From Paulinella micropora (Eukaryota > Cercozoa > Imbricatea > Euglyphida > Paulinellidae): a DNA stretch of 22,500 nt. Both the position numbers and the translations under genes were made by a program. The stretch lies in NCBI GenBank assembly GCA_019918135.1, contig WBZZ01005647.1:87501-110000 (forward strand), written 5' to 3'. Below the pieces are notes generated by a model that saw nothing but the letters and a program-made list of their open reading frames with translations, was not told where the DNA came from and searched no databases. This document shows, one piece after another, positions 1 through 8,023 of this stretch (positions are counted from its first letter, which is position 1; the number at the start of each line of letters is the position of its first letter).

Positions 1-159
1 TATAATTATTATCATTACTTGCATGTAGCTCTCTATTGTCCTCTCTTTACGCCACTCAGCTTGTGCACACACTACTGTAAGTGAACTTTACTAGCACTGA
101 CTAACACATAGCATCATTTATCGATCACCTCCACCGATAAAACTACATATGCAGCGCGC

Positions 160-215
160 CAAATTTGATGGCTCGCCGGCCCGGCCCGGCTCGCCCGCAA
201 AACACGTCAAATTTG
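160..215. repeat. GC-rich inverted repeat (hairpin)
   Basis: CAAATTTGA at 160-168 is the exact reverse complement of TCAAATTTG at 207-215. The 38-bp spacer is very GC-rich and made of GGCCCGGC-like and GGCTCGCC-like words, in an otherwise AT-rich region. It could be a terminal remnant of a small transposon or simply a local hairpin. No function is assigned. Confidence 0.5.
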
Positions 216-353
216 TGGCTAGCCGCGTAATATACTATTCTCTCTTCTGTCCTATCCATCAGCATCGCGCAAAATGTCTCCCTTTTGAACCAGCTAACCG
301 ATCGAGCAATCACTTACTCTCCACTCGCTTGGCTGCGGAGCCATTAACATTAC

Positions 354-354
<1 letters not shown>

Positions 355-412
<58 letters not shown>
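355..412. repeat. Poly-T tract (T58)
   Basis: Uninterrupted run of 58 T on the + strand. It could be the A-tail of an old minus-strand retroposon or a slippage-grown homopolymer. No retroposon body was recognised next to it. Tract length in an assembly of this kind is unreliable. Confidence 0.9.
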
Positions 413-794
413 CCTCCCAAAGCAATATTTACATGCCCAACTAATTGCAACTACTTTAAGTATACAGATATTCGTTCCGGCTAGATTTCATAATCCTTTT
501 TCTCACCTACCATCGTGAAAAAAAATTGGCTGAGAATATCATTGCACCTCTGCTTTTTCTTTTTTTTACTTTTATGTTACACCCAAAAAAAAAAACACAT
601 ATGCGTAGTATAGCCTTGCCGTACTTATTACACCTCTGCTTGCCTATGTTTGTTTGTATAAGACCTCATTCACATCTGATAATCGTAGTATGGTGTACTA
701 CTACTATATCATATCACCCCATCAGAACATAAATTAGTCAAATATCATATAGCACAGGAGAAGTTTCTGCTTTTTATTCAGTGCTATTTACAAA

Positions 795-926
795 CGAAGC
801 AACGGAAATATTAACTTAACGTAATTACTAGAAATTTCCCATTTGAGGTCAAAAAAAGGAGTACGCTGTGTCACACGCACAAACATGCACACCGGTCCAA
901 CGAAGCAACGGAGATATTAATTAACA
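795..926. repeat. Short direct repeat pair, about 26 bp
   Basis: The words CGAAGCAACGGAAATATTAA (from 795) and CGAAGCAACGGAGATATTAA (from 901) are near-identical and in the same orientation, 106 bp apart. They may be a small local duplication. Confidence 0.6.
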
Positions 927-1431
927 TGCACACAATTTGCAGGTATGCAGGAACAAACTTCTACGTGAAAAAATATATTTACAAAATTACACTATTTTTT
1001 GAAGGTTTTTGGGTTGTGTCACTGTAACGCACATAGTCTTTATTAACTTGACTTTTTTTTTTTTTTCACTAATGATAACTTGCCATTTACGTTCGCCTTC
1101 TTGCTCTTTGCCGTTTTATTTTTCCTACAGAAGCCAAAGTGTTTAACGCAAACGCTTTTAATGAAAAGCATTAAAGATCATTAGTGTTAATATTAAAATT
1201 GTTCAGGTTGTTCTGTTGCTCTTGTTGTTGTCAGTATGACAATTTTTTTTTTTCTATTAGAACGCAAGGCATGACCATTACTGCGTATTTATCTTTGGCG
1301 ACGCTCAAGAGGACCAACGATCATTTAGTTTCGCGGATGATGTTGGAACTTACATTGTTATACCGACTAGCGATTTCGCGATCGGCTAGTGAGACCCCGG
1401 TGTACTATTATGCCGCTATACTCCGAGCATC

Positions 1432-1432
<1 letters not shown>

Positions 1433-1497
<65 letters not shown>

Positions 1498-1563
1498 TAT
1501 ATATATACTATCATATATATATATATATACTATCATATATACTATCATATATATATATACTAT

Positions 1564-1609
<46 letters not shown>
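1433..1609. repeat. Compound (TA)n microsatellite
   Basis: Nearly pure TA dinucleotide repeat of about 177 bp, interrupted in its middle part by several spaced ACTATCATAT or ACTATCACAT units. The Tyr/Ile-rich ORFs that cross it are artefacts of the repeat. Confidence 0.95.
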
Positions 1610-1612
<3 letters not shown>

Positions 1613-1639
1613 TTTTAGAAATAGTTATTTAATAACATG

Positions 1640-2057
1640 TGTTTACCGGACCACGAGTGACCGTGCTCACCCCTTTGCAAGTGTCGGATTAAGGTTTTTT
1701 CGAATACTAAGGCTGGTTTTTGGCCCTCAGCACTTGGTGTATCAGGATGTGCCTGGGCTTATGATGGATGAGGACGCGCTCTGGTGGGTCCGTATACGTG
1801 CCTCCATGGAGGCAATGCAAGCGGTGAGGCAGGCAAGGCTGACGTAGCAGGCCCGCAAGCTTAGCAAAGAGCACTTGGAGCAGGACTTGTCTATGATAAC
1901 ATATAAGCTAGTGGACATAGTCATCTTGTATTACCCACGTCCCGAAGTGCATATCTTCTAAGATGTTTGTGCACTGCAAGTGGCCTTATCAGATAGTGCA
2001 CTGGCAGACAGTGCCTTTTAACTATCGGATTAGAGGCAGGGGGGAGAAACAAAATTG
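1640..2057 (+). pseudogene. Decayed coding remnant, family unknown
   Basis: A protein-like frame runs from about 1650 through 1847, where a TAG interrupts it. It then continues in the same frame (QARKLSKEHLEQDLSMITYK...) to a TAA at about 1960. Just after, a different frame starting at the ATG at 1963 gives MFVHCKWPYQIVHW and stays open to about 2062. The residues are varied, with Trp, Met and His and no low-complexity bias, unlike chance ORFs in the surrounding AT-rich DNA. I read it as an old gene or transposon fragment with one nonsense and one frameshift change. I do not recognise the family. A hydrophobic frame (about 2057-2240, with a segment like LLMLIWVGVLSLLLTI) could be a further piece. 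Confidence 0.35.
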
Positions 2058-2356
2058 TTGATGTTCGGCGCCTCATTAAGTATCCCATGCTCCCACTATT
2101 AATGCTGATTTGGGTAGGAGTACTATCTCTCTTATTGACCATCACTTGCAACTTTGCAACCAGACAGAAAACAATTAAATTCTTCAGATCATGGCACCCT
2201 GATTCAGAATCTGCAATCGTAAAATTATTTTTAATGTAGTTTTGACGAACGAAGTATTTGAAGTTGTAAAAAAGCCAGCATTTCGTGGAAAATATTTCGG
2301 AAACTTTGTCACTGTCAAAAAGACAGGTCGAGCCGTAATTTTTTTGCTGATCCAAT
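2058..2356. other. Flank immediately upstream of the retrotransposon
   Basis: AT-rich sequence. One frame is open for about 60 codons with a hydrophobic stretch, and may continue the decayed remnant to its left. Nothing else was recognised. Confidence 0.4.
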
Positions 2357-2361
2357 GTGGT
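2357..2361. other. Target-site duplication, left copy (GTGGT)
   Basis: GTGGT directly precedes the 5' LTR and is matched by GTGGT at 16601-16605 directly after the 3' LTR. The final T is ambiguous because both LTR copies are preceded by T, so the duplication is 4 or 5 bp. Ty3-type integrases usually give 4-6 bp. Confidence 0.75.
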
Positions 2362-2515
2362 ATGCCGGCCCACCCGGTATGTAATGGCAATACTGACCGT
2401 TCCGGTCTGTCGGTTATTTTTGGTCTGAAGGCTACGGAGTCCCTATTTTAGGTATTCCTCAGTTTTTATATCGTTATACAGTTTATCTGTTATTAAATAT
2501 CGTACTATTGTAACA
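2362..2515 (+). repeat. 5' LTR
   Basis: Direct repeat of 16448-16600. It begins ATGCCGGCCC and ends TTGTAACA. Against the 3' copy there is one extra C, and substitutions in the TATA region (TATGTAA here, TATATAA there), in GCTACGG/GCTTCGG, twice in the TTTTTATATC/TCTTCATATC word, and in TTATAC/TTAGAC. It carries CCCTATTTTAGG at 2441-2452 and an ATTAAA word near the 3' end that could serve in polyadenylation. At about 154 bp it is at the short end for Ty3-type LTRs. Confidence 0.92.
2378..2384 (+). promoter_or_regulatory. Degenerate TATA box in 5' LTR
   Basis: TATGTAA stands where the 3' LTR has TATATAA (16463-16469). If the box drives the element, this A-to-G change would weaken the promoter of this copy. 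Confidence 0.45.
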
Positions 2516-2518
2516 ATC

Positions 2519-2532
2519 TGGAGTCCGCCGCT
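2519..2532 (+). other. Candidate primer-binding site
   Basis: TGGAGTCCGCCGCT starts three bases after the 5' LTR. It begins with TGG, as a site complementary to a tRNA CCA end should. I could not match it confidently to a tRNA. It is clearly not the common initiator-Met site. Confidence 0.4.
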
Positions 2533-3450
2533 AATAAAATACACGAGGTATGGAAATTTTCCTCGTTTCCTCGGAAATTTTCTGACAGAAAGGAGGGGAC
2601 GAGAGAAATATGGGGGAGAAGACAGTTTTTGTTGATGCGTTTCCGTGGATTCTATGCTTTTTCTTGAGCTGTTTTGGGCACAGGGGCATGCAAACAGGTG
2701 GGGGCAATGATTTTCTCGGGTAGGAGGACTACTCATGAGCTGTTGTGCAGAGAGGCAAGTGTTGCTGTGACACAGAGGTTTTGGGACTTGACATCTCACA
2801 GCTCAAGGGTGGGGAATGCGAAGTTTCAGGGCGTAGTGTTTTTTTTAGGTTTCTAGGCATGCAGGTGTGTTCAGATGACTATGAGCCATGTTCACATGGA
2901 GGTGGTATGCTGTTTTCAGTCTGTTTGAGGTAGGGGCATGGGTTGCTGTGATGCGGACACAGGTTGGGGACACTCTCTTTCTCCAAGAAGCGAGGGGAAA
3001 TTGAGGGGAAATTATGCAGGAATATATAATTCACGTTTACTTGGTCAGGGGTTGATATTCTGTGATGTTTTTGATGGGTTTTGGGGGCTGGGGACTGGGA
3101 TGTCATGTTGACCTGGGGTTTGGGGTATGAGAACAGACTCAAAGACACGACGATTCTGTGCAGATGGGGACATTTGTGGGGGAACAGAGGCTTGGGGGAA
3201 AGAAAGAGGAAGTCGAGGAAACAAGGGGAGCAACATTTTGCAAGTTTTCATAAGGGGAAGGGGTTGCAACAAGCACGGTTTGGGGGTGGACATGTCGGTC
3301 GGAACAAGGGGGTCAGGGGGAATGATCATGCGTCAAGGGGAAGCATACAAGCGGGTTGCCTCACAAGGGAGTATGAATAGGGCTTGGGATCTACAAGAGG
3401 AACTTGAAAGGGGGACGGAATTCCAAGGATAGAGGGGGTTATGAAAGGGG

Positions 3451-3456
3451 GTAAGT
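3451..3456 (+). promoter_or_regulatory. Candidate 5' splice donor (GTAAGT)
   Basis: GGGG|GTAAGT matches the consensus eukaryotic donor. It lies in the leader, upstream of all four acceptor-like motifs that precede the ORFs, so one donor could serve all of them. Prediction only. Confidence 0.4.
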
Positions 3457-3780
3457 TGCTGTCATCATGACGCAAAAAGATGTCAACAAATACGACGGGA
3501 ACAGCGGACAAAAAGCGTCCAAGACACGCTAACTCAAAGGGAGAAATTTTGGGAACGTTTGCGGGCTTTTTACCACATGAGGACTATTGCCCTATTTCTG
3601 CCATATCACGTATGAGTGTGGCTGAAATGAAAGTGACACGGTGTCGGGAAGCGGAAGTGCGTAGAGGAAGGCAGGGGAACTTGAAGGGACTGAGGTTTTG
3701 GGGAGCGGAGGATGCTGGGGACTTGAAAAGGGTTTAGAGAGGTAGGGAGGACTTGATCGGTTTAAGAGAGGAAGGGGAAA

Positions 3781-3797
3781 GGGGGGGGGGGGGGGGG
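3781..3797 (+). repeat. Poly-G tract (G17)
   Basis: Run of 17 G in the leader, about 55 bp upstream of ORF1. It can form a G-quadruplex in RNA or DNA. Assembly length is uncertain. Confidence 0.9.
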
Positions 3798-3835
3798 TAT
3801 TGTAGTATGTTGGAGGCAGAGTATGAGACCTTGTG

Positions 3836-3846
3836 TCATATTATAG
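3836..3846 (+). promoter_or_regulatory. Acceptor-like motif before ORF1 (TCATATTATAG)
   Basis: A looser version of the CCCTATTTTAG motif. It ends in AG seven bases before the ATG at 3854. Read as a 3' splice acceptor it would give an mRNA with ORF1 first. Confidence 0.35.
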
Positions 3847-3853
3847 GAGCAGC

Positions 3854-4300
3854 ATGGAGGACAAGAAACACGAGAAGGAAAAACAGGAGAAAGAGGAAGA
3901 GGAACAATTGGATTACTGGCAAGGGGCATGGGAAGAGGAGACAGCGGAAGGGGAAAAGGGGATGTGGGGAAAGGGGGAGATACGAGTAGGAAAGGATATA
4001 TACAAGCAGGTGTCCGAGGCGACAAAGGGGTTTGAGGCGTTGCGGGAACAGTTACGGGAACGGGAGGGGAACGGGGATATATGCCCATATGAGGTGGAAA
4101 GATTACGACAAAGGGTGATACAGGCGGAAACCTCGAAGATTGCACTGATGAATATGGCTATGGTGAGAAGAACACGGTATTTAGAGGAGCAGAGATGGAA
4201 GAACGAGAAGGAGGAGTGGGACAAAGAGAAGCGGGATAGAGGAGGGGAAAACGACGAGGACGGGGACAGACCTAACAAGAAGGTGAGGAGGGAGGAATAG
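3854..4300 (+). CDS. Retrotransposon ORF1, charged coiled-coil protein
   Basis: A 148-residue protein, uninterrupted, from the ATG at 3854 (context GCATGG) to TAG. An earlier GTG in frame is less likely as start. The composition is dominated by Glu, Lys and Arg. The N-terminal 20 residues are almost all charged. Residues 50-130 look helical with heptad-like spacing, and the end (NKKVRREE) could act as a nuclear signal. There is no zinc knuckle, protease or envelope feature. It is the first of four frames upstream of pol, each following an AG-ending motif. Function is unknown. An RNA-binding or particle-assembly accessory role is a guess. Confidence 0.55.
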   Translation: MEDKKHEKEKQEKEEEEQLDYWQGAWEEETAEGEKGMWGKGEIRVGKDIYKQVSEATKGFEALREQLREREGNGDICPYEVERLRQRVIQAETSKIALMNMAMVRRTRYLEEQRWKNEKEEWDKEKRDRGGENDEDGDRPNKKVRREE

Positions 4301-4328
4301 CGGATGCAGGGAAATACAATACATGCTT

Positions 4329-4339
4329 CCATATTTTAG
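4329..4339 (+). promoter_or_regulatory. Acceptor-like motif before ORF2 (CCATATTTTAG)
   Basis: One mismatch from CCCTATTTTAG. It ends two bases before the ATG at 4342. Candidate 3' splice acceptor, or alternatively an initiator-type start element. Confidence 0.45.
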
Positions 4340-4347
4340 GAATGGAT

Positions 4348-4362
4348 GGGGGGGGGGGGGGG
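4348..4362 (+). repeat. Poly-G tract (G15) right after the ORF2 start
   Basis: Fifteen G in a row, four bases after the first ORF2 ATG, so the tract encodes poly-Gly and sets the frame. Length changes here by slippage, in replication or in the sequencing, would switch frames. Confidence 0.85.
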
Positions 4363-4736
4363 CGAAAGAGAGAGGGAAGCGACAAGTGAAGATGAGGAAC
4401 ACAGTGGGAGCTCGAGACAAGTGAGGAGACAGAGGAGAAGGAGGAATCTAGGGACGGGGACATGTTGTCGTTTTGGGTACCTAAGCGGGAGGAGGAATAT
4501 CTCATAACGCGGGAGCGGGTTCAGAACGAGGTTCCTCATACGGCAATGCATTTTCACAAGACAAGGGATCTAAGCCAGGCAGAGAAGGCCTATGTAAGGG
4601 CGATGGTAGAGTGGGAGGCGTATCTGAGGGACGAGGAAAGTGCAATCATGGAGGAGGAGGACAAGAAAGCGGAAAGAAGAGAGGAAAGACGAAGGGGGAG
4701 AAATCAACAGAGGATACAAGACACAGCATCTGCCGT

Positions 4737-4747
4737 CCCTATTTTAG
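4737..4747 (+). promoter_or_regulatory. CCCTATTTTAG motif before ORF3
   Basis: Exact copy of the 11-mer found in both LTRs. The match extends to 14 bases (GTCCCTATTTTAGG). It ends 15 bases before the ATG of ORF3 at 4763. Candidate 3' splice acceptor. Confidence 0.5.
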
Positions 4748-4762
4748 GAAGTATCGTGGTAG

Positions 4763-5584
4763 ATGAGCAAGCAGGAGTTGGAGAAATTCGAGGTACGAGA
4801 AGAGGAGAAGGAGTTGGGACGGTTGATGGGGTTGGAGTACAAGATAGTGGAGGGGGCACAACGGTTTCTGGACCTAGTGGGCAACGAGTGGGAAAGGAGG
4901 ATGAAACGCCTAGTGGAAACGGAGCAGATAAGGAACGATAGACGTTGGAGGGCAATACAAGCCTTATGGGAGATGGCATGGAAAGGATATACGGAGGACA
5001 CGGTGGAAGCGGCGTGGAAGGTATATGCGACAACGGAGAAGGCGAGGTTCCAATTTGCTTTTATGGCGGTAATGACGAAGGTAGAGGGGACATGGCAAGA
5101 AGAACGGTTACAAACGGCATGGGCTTGCGTCAACGGGACGCCCCAACAAGTCAGGAGGGGAATTGACACTATGAAGACAAGAGGGGAGGAGGGTTGGATG
5201 GAATTTGTCGAACCTATACGATTAAGGGGTTTCAAAGAAATGATGAGGCCCGAGGGACCGGACAAGGAGTGGGAGTTGGAAGTAAGGCGAGGATGGGATC
5301 GGGAGCTGCGAGGGGAATGTGAGAAGTGGAGAGAGGAGACAAGGCGCCTAGCGGTGGAGGCGAAGAAACGGGAGGAGGTTCCGGGAGCTGGGTCGGAGCG
5401 TACAAGAGAGGAGCCGAAAGAGGAGGATCCGGAGTCTGTACAGTTGGAGACAGCGGATTACGTTATAGACTGGATGAGGGGCATGTCCAAAGAGGATTGG
5501 GATGAGATGGTTAAGGACGAGAAAAGAGGTTGGGAGGAATATAGAGGACGAGGACATAAGGGAGGAAAGGGGTTTACCTTATAG
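4763..5584 (+). CDS. Retrotransposon ORF3, helical Trp/Glu-rich protein
   Basis: A 273-residue uninterrupted ORF starting MSKQELEKFEV, 15 bases after an acceptor-like motif. It is largely helical, with many Trp, Glu and Arg. A core of about residues 30-180 (ALWEMAWKGYTEDTVEAAW, TEKARFQFAFMAVMTK, LQTAWACVNGTPQQVRRG) looks like a folded helical domain and the rest is charged. No cysteine-histidine knuckle. A different frame after about 5550 stays open and protein-like (ADYEIIRGLEEVALEAREKK) to 5735, so the original protein was probably about 50 residues longer and lost its end to a small indel. I do not recognise the family. It could be a capsid-like or accessory protein of this retroelement lineage. 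Confidence 0.6.
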   Translation: MSKQELEKFEVREEEKELGRLMGLEYKIVEGAQRFLDLVGNEWERRMKRLVETEQIRNDRRWRAIQALWEMAWKGYTEDTVEAAWKVYATTEKARFQFAFMAVMTKVEGTWQEERLQTAWACVNGTPQQVRRGIDTMKTRGEEGWMEFVEPIRLRGFKEMMRPEGPDKEWELEVRRGWDRELRGECEKWREETRRLAVEAKKREEVPGAGSERTREEPKEEDPESVQLETADYVIDWMRGMSKEDWDEMVKDEKRGWEEYRGRGHKGGKGFTL

Positions 5585-5724
5585 ACATGGAAAAGAAACG
5601 CAACAGACAGCGGACTACGAGATAATCAGGGGTTTGGAAGAGGTAGCGTTAGAGGCTCGAGAAAAAAAAAAAGAAGAAAAAGATATACACTTAGAGAAAA
5701 GCGGAAATCAGGGGAGGTCATGTG

Positions 5725-5734
5725 TATATATATA
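5725..5734 (+). promoter_or_regulatory. TATA-like sequence upstream of gag
   Basis: TATATATATA about 40 bases before CCCTATTTTAG and about 55 before the gag ATG. It may be an internal promoter TATA box. The following AATAATAATATAAC could equally be a branch-point region for the acceptor. Confidence 0.3.
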
Positions 5735-5764
5735 GAGCGGGGACAAATAATAATATAACTCTCT

Positions 5765-5775
5765 CCCTATTTTAG
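5765..5775 (+). promoter_or_regulatory. CCCTATTTTAG motif before gag
   Basis: Exact 11-mer, preceded by a pyrimidine run (CTCTCTCCCT) and an A-rich branch-point-like stretch, and followed 11 bases later by the gag ATG at 5787. Of the four internal sites it looks most like a real 3' splice site. Confidence 0.55.
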
Positions 5776-5786
5776 TTTTTCCCATC

Positions 5787-8023
5787 ATGGCAAGTACTGA
5801 GGAAGATTCCCAGCGTTCGGGGCCGACGTCACCGGTGAAGAAGCGGTTACCATTCACTCCGGCGAGTGGGAAGAAACCTATGCTGACAGCGGAAGCGAAA
5901 AGGCAGCAAGTGCCGGTGGTAACGGATCCAATGTGGGCGAAGAATCCTCAGACGATGACCGACGCGTTCCACAAGCTGATGCAGGAAATACCGTCAATCG
6001 GAGCGGAGACGTACCACCAGCTGACACCAGCGGAATACACGATTTGGATGACGAAGGCGAACGAAGGGGGCCTACAGGAGGAGACGCAGGACTGGATAGC
6101 GTGGGTATGGTCGAGGGGTAAAAATGCATACGGACCGGGTATGCAGATAGTATCGCTGGTTCTGAAGCGTTGTACATGGGGGTGGGGTACTACAGGGGCA
6201 AGATACAGAACAAATCGGAACTCGACAAGTACGCGATGATCCCATGTTGCAGGAGGGCCAGTGGCTAACTTCGGGAACGGTGGACGACCTCTGCAACATC
6301 GCGGGCAACCAGAGGAGGGCGTTACAACAGATGGTGGGGAAAGGCGAGGTCGGACTGGGACGCGGATTTCACCAAGAACCCGGCGGAGGATTTGGAGGAT
6401 CTCCATGGGTTGTACCACGAGGTTTATGGCAAAACCGTACGGTTGATGTCGAGGAAAGCATACCAAGCGATGATTGAGTACATGGCTCCGCCGGCGCCCG
6501 ACGCGGCAACGAAAATGGAGAGGAAGGATACTATTTTGGGGAAACTGTTGGCGGATTCTCGGGCGTTGGGGGACCAGGCGACGGAGGACGAGAAGAATGC
6601 GAAGAAGAGGGAACTGCGACAGTGGTTATTTGGATTATCAATTCTAAACGGATGTGTGCGGGCATGGATCACGTGGATACGAATTCGAATGGCGGTGATG
6701 AAGATGGTAACAGTGGAGGCGTCGCCAGAAAAGCGGAAGTGGAGAAAGAGGGCGAGCAAGGGACGGTATCGGCGGGGCTCAGACACGGACGGATCGAGAT
6801 CTTCTTCGACATCGCGATCGGACAAGAAGCGAAGAGAGGAGAGCTACGGTCGACCGAGCATCGGCGGCAGGGAACAGCGGGAGCGAATCACCAGACAGTT
6901 GGAGAGGACGCAGCTGTTCATGATCAGGGAGGGGGGTCAGAAGCCGATTGATATGACCAAGGCAACGGATTACGGGTACATGAACAAGCTCCGGATGTTC
7001 ATTGGGGTACTGCAGAACGAGTGTAAAGCGGCACAATGCGGCAATCAGGTGGACCAGATCTGCTACCTGTTGGGAACCCTGCTGGGAGCAAAGGGCGAGC
7101 ACGTGAAGTTGGCGGACAAGAAGGTGTGGGAAGAAAACTTCAAGAGGGAACTCACCGACAAGCAGCTAGCGGAGGGGAAGGAGGTAGTGGATGCAGCCCA
7201 CTTCGTCTTCGAGGAAGTTTATGGGTTTAGTCAATTACTGGATAAGGAAGACGAAAAGGAAGCGCTAACGGAGGCGGCGGAAAAACTGGTGACCCAACGG
7301 AGGGGGCTCAAAGACATTTTCTCGGAGATCGTGGGCTTTAGCTTGTTGCATGGCAAGAAGGAGATCTACCCGTTGATACTATCGAAGCTCTGGAGGGACG
7401 CGGACACGAAGCCGGTGGTCATAGAATTGGTGACACAAGCGGGGTTACATGCGGAGTTGTCAACGGAGGGAAAGGAGCGGTGGCAACGGAACGTCAAGTC
7501 CAACCCCGTCGGGTGGAAGCTGGAAGAGGAAGATGCAACGTTGATCGATCGTATGCTCAATATGCCGACGGTAATGGCCAAAATGCCGAGGCCACCGGCA
7601 ACGTCATCCAGTTCGAGACAGGGGGGGTACCGGGAATCATACCAATGTAATGCGTATGGGCGGGGGGAACGGGCACCGCGGCATGATGCGGGGTATGCTC
7701 GGAGAGAGTACCAACCATATGGGTCGCGACGTGACGGGGAGCAGCGACGACAAGCACCACCGGTGTACAACGTGGGGCGGGCACAGTCATCGAGAGGATC
7801 GGTCAGTTTCGACGCGGCTTTCCACTCGCGAGCGTTGCCGAACACGGAGCTGGCTCCAAACCAGGCACGATACCCACCGGATTTTGCATTCATCGAGGGT
7901 TTTCCGAAGTACGATTCGGGCGCGACATTGGAACTTGGATTCGTGCTACACGGCAATCGGCATGCATTGGTTGGGGATCGGAAGAAAATGCCAAGTGAGT
8001 CACAAGCAGGAGATGTGGCATGA
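5787..8023 (+). pseudogene. gag: Gag-like polyprotein, three frameshifts near N-terminus
   Basis: Starts MASTEEDSQRSGPTSPVKKR at an ATG in good context. The frame shifts near 6170 (single base lost), near 6240 and near 6330 (extra G in a GGGGAAAGGCG stretch), then stays open from about 6335 to 8023. The total is about 740 residues. The N-terminal part is basic and Pro-rich. A Ser/Arg-rich stretch (near 6760-6850) follows. The middle (about 6880-7570: ERTQLFMIREGGQ, YGYMNKLRMFIGVLQNE, DAAHFVFEEVYGFSQLL, FSEIVGFSLLHGKKEIYPL) is helical, as expected of a capsid region. The C-terminal 120 residues are Arg/Gly/Tyr-rich with SYQCNAYGRGE, where a zinc knuckle might once have been, but CCHC spacing is absent. 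Position directly before pol and its character argue for Gag. Sequence identity to a named family was not recognised. Confidence 0.6.

Larger units (their letters stand above)
1..1432. other. AT-rich intergenic flank, no gene seen
   Basis: No convincing coding sequence on either strand. ORFs here are short, run through homopolymers and have no recognisable domain. The stretch holds a T58 tract, a GC-rich hairpin (160-215), a short direct repeat (795/901) and several smaller A or T runs, each listed separately where notable. Confidence 0.6.
2516..3853 (+). other. Long 5' leader of the retrotransposon
   Basis: About 1.3 kb between the 5' LTR and the first good ORF, G-rich and purine-rich. It holds only short overlapping ORFs in several frames. 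One of them (3480-3737) starts at ATG and is 85 residues with no recognised domain. A consensus splice donor GTAAGT lies at 3451 and a G17 tract near 3781-3797. It most likely works as untranslated leader, packaging and splicing sequence. Confidence 0.5.
4342..4941 (+). pseudogene. Retrotransposon ORF2, Glu-rich, frame broken near start
   Basis: The start appears to be the doubled ATG at 4342/4346, followed at once by G15 (4348-4362). Downstream one frame reads SEDEEHSGSS and another continues ETSEETEEKEESRDGD into the frame that holds the ATG at 4462 (MLSFWVPKREEEYLITRERV). Intact translation therefore needs a shift of reading frame, and the G tract and a site near 4410 are the likely places. 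The central part (4462-4735) is helical, rich in Glu and Arg, with an AMVEWEAYL segment. The frame runs on past the next acceptor motif and overlaps ORF3 until 4941, where it becomes Gly-rich and less protein-like. The true end may be nearer 4737. No known domain. Confidence 0.45.

Noticed and set aside
149..484. 111-codon ORF through the T58 tract
   Set aside because: Poly-Phe from a homopolymer. No start context or domain.
1184..1847. Tyr/Ile repeat ORFs crossing the (TA)n tract
   Set aside because: Product of the dinucleotide repeat. Only the part after about 1640 looks like protein.
3762..4505. Several Pro/Ser-rich minus-strand ORFs
   Set aside because: Shadows of ORF1 and ORF2, caused by G/A-rich sense sequence.
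7640..7720. Zinc knuckle in Gag C-terminus
   Set aside because: Only one Cys is present and CX2CX4HX4C spacing is missing.
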